In this document: in pieces, positions 58,580-64,000 of the stretch | Numbering within the stretch: the first letter of the stretch is position 1 | Layout: the number at the start of each line of letters is the position of its first letter | DNA from: Citrus sinensis | Lineage: Eukaryota; Streptophyta; Magnoliopsida; Sapindales; Rutaceae | DNA: 64,000 nt | Direction: 5' to 3' | NCBI RefSeq assembly: GCF_022201045.2 | Contig: NC_068562.1 | Span: 11,407,001-11,471,000 of the forward strand | Translations under genes and position numbers: made by a program | The notes under the pieces: model-generated | Told to the model about the DNA's origin: nothing | The model's input: only the letters and a program-made list of their open reading frames with translations | The model's database searches: none

Positions 58580-59299
58580 ACAGGTGGGCAAAATTGGGTT
58601 CGGGTCAATCCGATCGGATTAGACAAAAATCAATCCGAATTATATTCGGACCGGATCGAGTCGGGTCAATAATTCGAGTTTAATTTGGGTAAGATTGAGT
58701 TCGGATTTGAAGCTTGAAAGTTGAAAGCTTCAAAATCGGGTTCGAGTGGGGAGAAAGCCAGAAACTCGGGTTGGGTTGTGAGGATTCGGCCTTCAAGCAG
58801 CTGATCGGTGGCCACGACAGCAGATCACAGATGAGTTTTTGGCAGCAGATGGGCAGACGTGCAACGACAGATCGCGGAAGACTCACAGCTGGACGCGGTT
58901 TCACTTGGCAGCAGCAGATTGCGGCTTCACTTGGCAGCAGCAGATCGCGACTTCACTTGGCAACAACATATCGTGGTTTTACTTGGCAGTTGTCAACAGC
59001 AGATCGCAGTTTGACAGTGTTGTGAACTTGTGAAGTTGTGATTCTTGTTTTGTTTGTGGACTTGTGCTGGTGTGTGCGTCTGTGAGAGCGAGTGACTTTG
59101 TGTGTGTGCGGCGTGTGGTGCCTAATGGTGTGTGTGTGTTTAGGTTTAGTTAGTTTATTTTTTTTGGCAAACCCGATTGGGTATTCGGATCGGGTCGGGT
59201 TTTCACAAACTGATCGGGTTTGTAATTTTTAATCTGATCAGGTTTCAATCCCGACCCAAACCCGAAATTTCGGGTTGGGTAAAATACCCACCCCTAAGT
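58580..59299. mobile_element. Non-autonomous hAT-like element with internal minisatellite (720 bp)
   Basis: The 8-mer CTCCATGT flanks it on both sides (58572-58579, 59300-59307). Ends are ACAGGTGGGCAAAATTGGG and, in reverse complement, ACTTAGGGGTGGGTATTTTA. The subterminal zones are rich in GGGTCGGGT and CCGACCC motifs. The centre carries a 26-bp tandem repeat (listed separately). A 103-codon frame (58714-59025) crosses it but has only repeat-derived sequence. Confidence 0.82.
58900..59003. repeat. 26-bp tandem repeat inside the hAT-like element
   Basis: Units start TTCACTTGGCAGCAGCAG at 58900, 58926, 58952 and (diverged) 58978, an exact 26-base spacing. The unit holds CAGCAG and GATCGC motifs. 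Confidence 0.88.
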
Positions 59300-59463
59300 C
59301 TCCATGTGATCTTTTTAAAAATTTTCAAAATGATTACATAGTTGCATATCTAATTTCTCTCAAATATTGAAAGGCTTTGTACCAGATCTAACTTTTCTTT
59401 ATTGTACAAAAAAAAAAAAGGCTTCTCAAGAATAAAGCAGCTGTGTAAACAAATGCTACAAAT

Positions 59464-62400
59464 TTATTTCAAACAGCCAACACTAGGGACTGAATCATCA
59501 CATTTTCCATGAGCATTGATGCAAGTTGAATAAGTCCCCTCCTTCGAATTCGATGAAGCTATGTGGATGTGCTCCAGCACTATGTTGTCACAGCCAACAG
59601 TCCGGCTGCAATTCAAGGCAATTGCATCTTGTGTGATTGATGTCCCATGAATTCCAGTGTAAGAAACATCACTTATTTTGACTGCATTTGTCTTTTTAAT
59701 TAATCAAAATAAAATATTGTATTAGTAAAAGTATAAACAATAAGAAATCTAAAATCAAGTATATGATAGAATCAAGATTTTTATTATTTGCTTACTTCAT
59801 TACTGCATTGTTCATGTGGGCAGTAAAATTGGTCAATGATGATGGGATTGTCAACATCTGTGAGTGTAATGTCGTTGAAAGTTATCTTCCTGGCATACCC
59901 AGACCCCCCCTATAAATATTAAGAACCATTAAGAATAAATTTTGAAATAAGAAATATATATTACAAATGATGAATATTATTGGTTAATTTAAGAAGACTT
60001 TAATTACCTGCCATGTTTTGATCCTCAATCCATTTTGAGTTGCGTTCAAAGTACAATTTTTCACATGTACTTCCTCAACTGCTGCTGCCTCTCCTTGCTT
60101 TCCTAGGCTTCCGATGCTAGAATAACAAATGCTCTTATAAGTATAGATACTTGCAACGCTTTGTAAATCGTTTGGATTAATTAGACAAAGTCATCATAAT
60201 TAACAAACCTTATACCATGCCCCGGACCACATGTCAACCCAGTTACATTAATCTGAGAGCTTCCCGTGTTAATTGCAATGCAATCATCACCTAAATTCAT
60301 ACAACAAAAATTTATGCTATACGCACAATTAAACTCAAGAAAATAGAAAGAAGAAATGATAGTAAGAGTACTAATCTAGTTTAGGATATTGGACTTTATT
60401 AAACTCAGGAAAAACTATTATATTATACTATTGCACCATATGGCATTATATCTTTCTGGATTTTGATTCTGAATTGGATAATTTCTAATGATAATAATAA
60501 ACAAAGGTACAAAATTGAATGTATTAGAAAAAGCAAAATAATAATAATATTAACCTGTGGCAATGTTACTGTTGAGAATATGAATGTTTTGGGAGGCAGA
60601 GATGTCAATGCCATCAGTGTTAGGGCTTGATTCAGGGGCTGATATGTGGAGATTAGAGAGAGTTGCATCCTGACAGTTATCTAAGGAGATGTGATTTTTC
60701 TGACTGTTGATATGTTTCAGTCCACTGACTTGAAAACTGGTACATTTTTCAAATACTAATGCCTGTTGCCATCCATCATATTCATGAAAAAGGAATGTGT
60801 ATGTAATATTATCATTACATTTGATGAATGTTTATGTTAATTAAGCATTTTGTTCATAAATTTTCTTACTTTGGGTTTCGTGCAGTCCTCGCTATACTGC
60901 ATATGATTCAGGAAGGTGTATGAGAATTTGTGATAAAAATAATGAAAAAAAAAAGGTTCAGTAAAAGGGACGAGAGTTCGCAAAAAAATGTTGTGCACCC
61001 ACATCTGAGCAAAGCTTCCACCACTGTGATCCTTGGCCATCAATTTCTCCATTTCCATTAACAGTAAATCCATTGACATTTGCGAAGTAAAGCCAAGACC
61101 TTCGATCCTTTCCTTTCCAACTTGACGGTCCTTCAGGTGCAATGAGATTCCCCTCAATCTGTGTTAAAAAAATAGGGCTTTAAAGTAAGACTTTCTTTTT
61201 CGAGAAACTACAGCACAATTCTGTCTGGTATTGAAAAATTATTAAATCTTTCGTTAATACCCTTAATATTTCCACTATTGATTCCCGTGCTTCCATTATT
61301 GACCGCTGACTTACACTATATTATGTACACAATAAATAGAATTTTGGGACATACGTCGGTAATAAAAAAATTTGGAGTGTATAAAAAAAAAATTAAAATA
61401 GTCAACAGAGAGTGTGATGACCTTATACCTTTTTTATTGATAAATATTGCTAGTATTATGAAAGGTATTGATGATGGTGAGAAAATTAAAATCCATTTAC
61501 CTGAACTTGGAGGTTGGAAGATTTGCATGGACCTTGGAAACTTGTAGGTTGCAGCAAGAATGTTTTCCCCTGAGGAACCTGAAGGGTTGGATTGTTTGAT
61601 GTATCTCCACAAACCGCGTTCCATGCTTTAATAAAAGCCTAGAAATGAATTAAATCACAGAAGTTACCGTAAAATACTAACACAAGGAAAAAAAAAAATT
61701 AAGAAGAACAGAAACTAAAGAGCTTTGATATTTTAAATTGAGAAAGGCAAACTAGCTGTAATTAATCTCTAGACTCTAGTTATTCTATTGATTACTGATT
61801 TTTTCTTTTTCTCTTCTTTCGAAAGTGAGTATTAATTCGATGTTGTCATTTTAATTCTTGTTTCACTTATCCGTGTCTCATGTTTCATTCTATATCGTGC
61901 GTTTTATATCTCTCATACATAATATATTTACTATTTCTAATCAGAGCTTGACAGTTTCTATTTTAGGTCAAGTTTGCATGGTTGGATTTTGTGGTTTTTC
62001 AATTACCAAAAGCTCTCATATATCTATGTGGCACTGGGGATTGAATCATCTCCAAATGATAGTTCAGTTGATTTGACTTGCATAATAAAAACAAAGGATC
62101 ACAGTTTAAATCTTTGGAAACATATTTAATGTATAGCGAGATAGAATATGGTGTATGGATACATGAGAAACAAGTATATATAATTATGAGGTACCCGTAT
62201 TTTTTAAAATATGAATTCATTTTTATATTATATGGTGTATTAAGTATGGGCATCCGCATTAGAGAATGACTAATATTAATAGCTCTCTATTGTGTTGCTT
62301 GTAGTCTAACATTGTATCATAGTTATGAAATGTTTATAATATTAAATCTATATTTTATGACAAGCGTTCCATTTGGAGAATGACTCGTATGTAAAAATAA

Positions 62401-62553
62401 AATATATATATTTACTTGGGAATCATCGGTAACTCCATTTCCCACAGCACCAAAGTTCATAACGTTATAAGGCATTGTTCCAGGATACGATCGGCTCCAA
62501 CCCAATGTAGCCATGCACATTAGCAAAGAGATGATGAAAAATAGTTCCTGCAT
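59464..62553 (-). CDS. Polygalacturonase (GH28), secreted, copy 3
   Basis: Nine exons in transcript order: 62553-62416, 61638-61501, 61158-61003, 60896-60870, 60762-60555, 60290-60209, 60116-60008, 59909-59796, 59691-59464, giving 399 aa. A signal peptide ([16 protein letters not shown]) leads into the pectin-hydrolase fold. Motifs: SPNTDG (Asp about 203), GDDC (224-225), GPGHG (His about 247), RIK (281-283). A 27-nt mini-exon (YSEDCTKPK) carries a Cys, as in copy 1. The ATG overlaps CAATGCAG, which looks like a 3' splice site and aligns with the second exon of copies 1 and 2, so an upstream exon could exist, but I found no GT donor after an upstream ATG. TATAAATAG (62764-62772, minus strand) is the likely TATA box. 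Confidence 0.9.
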
Positions 62554-64000
62554 TGAGAGTAAAAATGAATTATGATATGCATATTGGCAGAAAGAAATTT
62601 AAAATGAAAGAATGCGAGAGTGGAAGAGTGAATTAATTGAGGATAAATGTCTCCTCTTGCCATTGTCTATTTGCGACAAAAATGAAGACTATACGCTTTT
62701 AGTTATGAAAATAATAATACTAAAAAAGTTTTGATGATTTATAACAACTGATCATTTGGTCTTCTATTTATATTTATCCTTCAAAGCTCTAATATGCAAG
62801 ATAATCCCATAATAGATTCTCTCATACATGGGGTTTCCAATTTGAGCCCATATATAGATCTTTTTATTTGAATACATTGATAATTTTGAACTTATTGCCA
62901 AATTGTTAGGATTTGCCGTACTAACAATAATATTTATTTCCAAATTAATCCAACATGGTCCTGATAATGTATTCAATTAGGCTAGATTTTAATAATCCTT
63001 ATCATGCAATAGCTATCCGATCTATTTATTTAGATTAGTTTTTAATTATCCTCATCGTGCAATTTCTAATATTTATTTGTTGAGTGTTATAACTTATTGA
63101 TGTCAGACTCTGCATTAGAAGATAAAATCAACCCAGGTGCAGTAGTGCAGTAGACGTAGAGTGATGAATATTATAAATTATCGAAGATTATGGTTAATGG
63201 TCTCGCTATAATATGTCACGAACATTTTTTTATGGAAACCACATATGAAAACTTTTAAGCTAAATATGGAATAATTAAAAAAATCATCGGTGAAAATATA
63301 TTACGTGTTAGCTAGATATTCATTTATAAGAGTAAGCTATTGCCTAGTCTTACCGATAAAATTTCCATGGTACAGTTTCAACGGGATCATGCAATAAATC
63401 TGATCAATGTATAATTTCAATTCTCATTATAATTACTTGATTTTAAAATAAATGTATACATGAAAATTTTATTAAAACTGACCTAGTTCTTTTTTATTGT
63501 AATTGGGTTAGATATTTGCATAAACTGCTGAATACAGCCGCCAAATTCATCAAATTCAAAATCCTTACAAAATTCATTTTCATTATAACCCTACTAAGAA
63601 ATTAAGCAATTATGACATTTCAATTAACCCTATTTTAATTGCATAAATAATCCTCCACAAAGTTAGCTTCTTCTAGATTTTCGTTATCCAATCCGTTGGA
63701 AGTTTTTTATAATTCTATATCAATGTTATTTATCTGCAAACTAATAATGCAGTTTGTGTTATTAACTTTAATATTTTAGCATCTGTCGGAGTCATCTAGT
63801 TGAGATAATAAAATCTTTTGTATTGAAAACAAGAGATTTTGGGGAAAAAAAAAAGTTTATTTGAGTTTCCTTCTTATCTGCATTGTCCAAAGAGTAATAC
63901 TAAAAATTTTAAATTATTTTTAAAATTTCAATGTAAACTGTGCGACATATGGTATGTTATTTCTTAAGTAGATGAGAGGATTTTCACTAGTTTCAAGTGA
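62554..64000. other. Upstream region of polygalacturonase 3
   Basis: Leader and promoter, then AT-rich sequence to the window end. I recognise no gene. Confidence 0.45.
62764..62772 (-). promoter_or_regulatory. TATA box candidate of polygalacturonase 3
   Basis: On the minus strand this reads TATAAATAG, about 210 bases upstream of the ATG. An upstream ATG at 62663 would lie in the leader and open a frame overlapping the main start. Confidence 0.5.

Noticed and set aside
58714-59025. 103-codon frame rich in Gln, Ala and Arg
   Set aside because: It is created by the 26-bp repeat inside a transposable element and reads differently in adjacent frames.
1-64000. tRNA, rRNA, CRISPR array or bacterial-type defence system
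   Set aside because: No cloverleaf with A and B boxes, no rRNA-like sequence, and no repeat-spacer pattern was seen. The genome is eukaryotic.

Overview
This is nuclear DNA of a flowering plant. The intergenic sequence is AT-rich, the genes are split by GT-AG introns with polypyrimidine tracts, there are P-class PPR genes, a chromodomain Ty3/gypsy retrotransposon and many MITE-like repeats. Gene content and order point to a eudicot, probably a rosid. My impression of a Citrus relative rests only on the look of the proteins. From memory of the Arabidopsis gene list, PPR / O-fucosyltransferase / PPR / SEC11 / rhomboid / DCC protein matches the block At1g52640, At1g52630, At1g52620, At1g52600, At1g52580, At1g52590, so the window looks like a conserved block with later insertions.

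Layout. 1-4.5 kb: no gene, two MITE-like repeats. 4.5-18.1 kb: PPR gene (+), six-exon O-fucosyltransferase (+), frameshifted barwin-like/natriuretic-peptide gene (+), 814-aa PPR (-), 409-aa PPR (-). 20.4-27.1 kb: eight-exon SEC11 signal peptidase (+) and an apparently intronless Pol III subunit RPC6 gene (+), separated by repeats. 28.5-33.9 kb: one full-length, young chromovirus LTR retrotransposon whose pol is broken. 35.5-46.8 kb: two polygalacturonase genes (+) with a NAP1-type pseudogene between them; introns and spacer are full of MITEs. 48.0-56.6 kb: two rhomboid protease paralogues facing each other, with a plastid-type DCC (thiol-disulfide oxidoreductase-like) gene between them. 57.3-59.3 kb: two non-autonomous hAT-type elements with 8-bp target duplications. 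59.5-62.6 kb: a third polygalacturonase (-). 62.6-64 kb: no gene.

How the genes work. This is not an operon or a single pathway. The PPR proteins (organelle RNA binding), SEC11 (ER signal peptide cleavage), RPC6 (Pol III initiation), rhomboids (intramembrane proteolysis) and O-fucosyltransferase (Golgi glycosylation) are housekeeping or regulatory. The three polygalacturonases form a local family acting on wall pectin. Exon coordinates were derived by eye from splice sites, reading-frame continuity and family conservation; every spliced model below adds up to a whole number of codons except the one called a pseudogene. I found no convincing new multi-gene system. The most useful oddities are a GC-AG intron, a uORF that overlaps its main start codon, an 83-bp duplication across a stop codon, a start codon inside an apparent splice acceptor, a pol ORF that ends inside its own LTR, and several well-delimited transposons.
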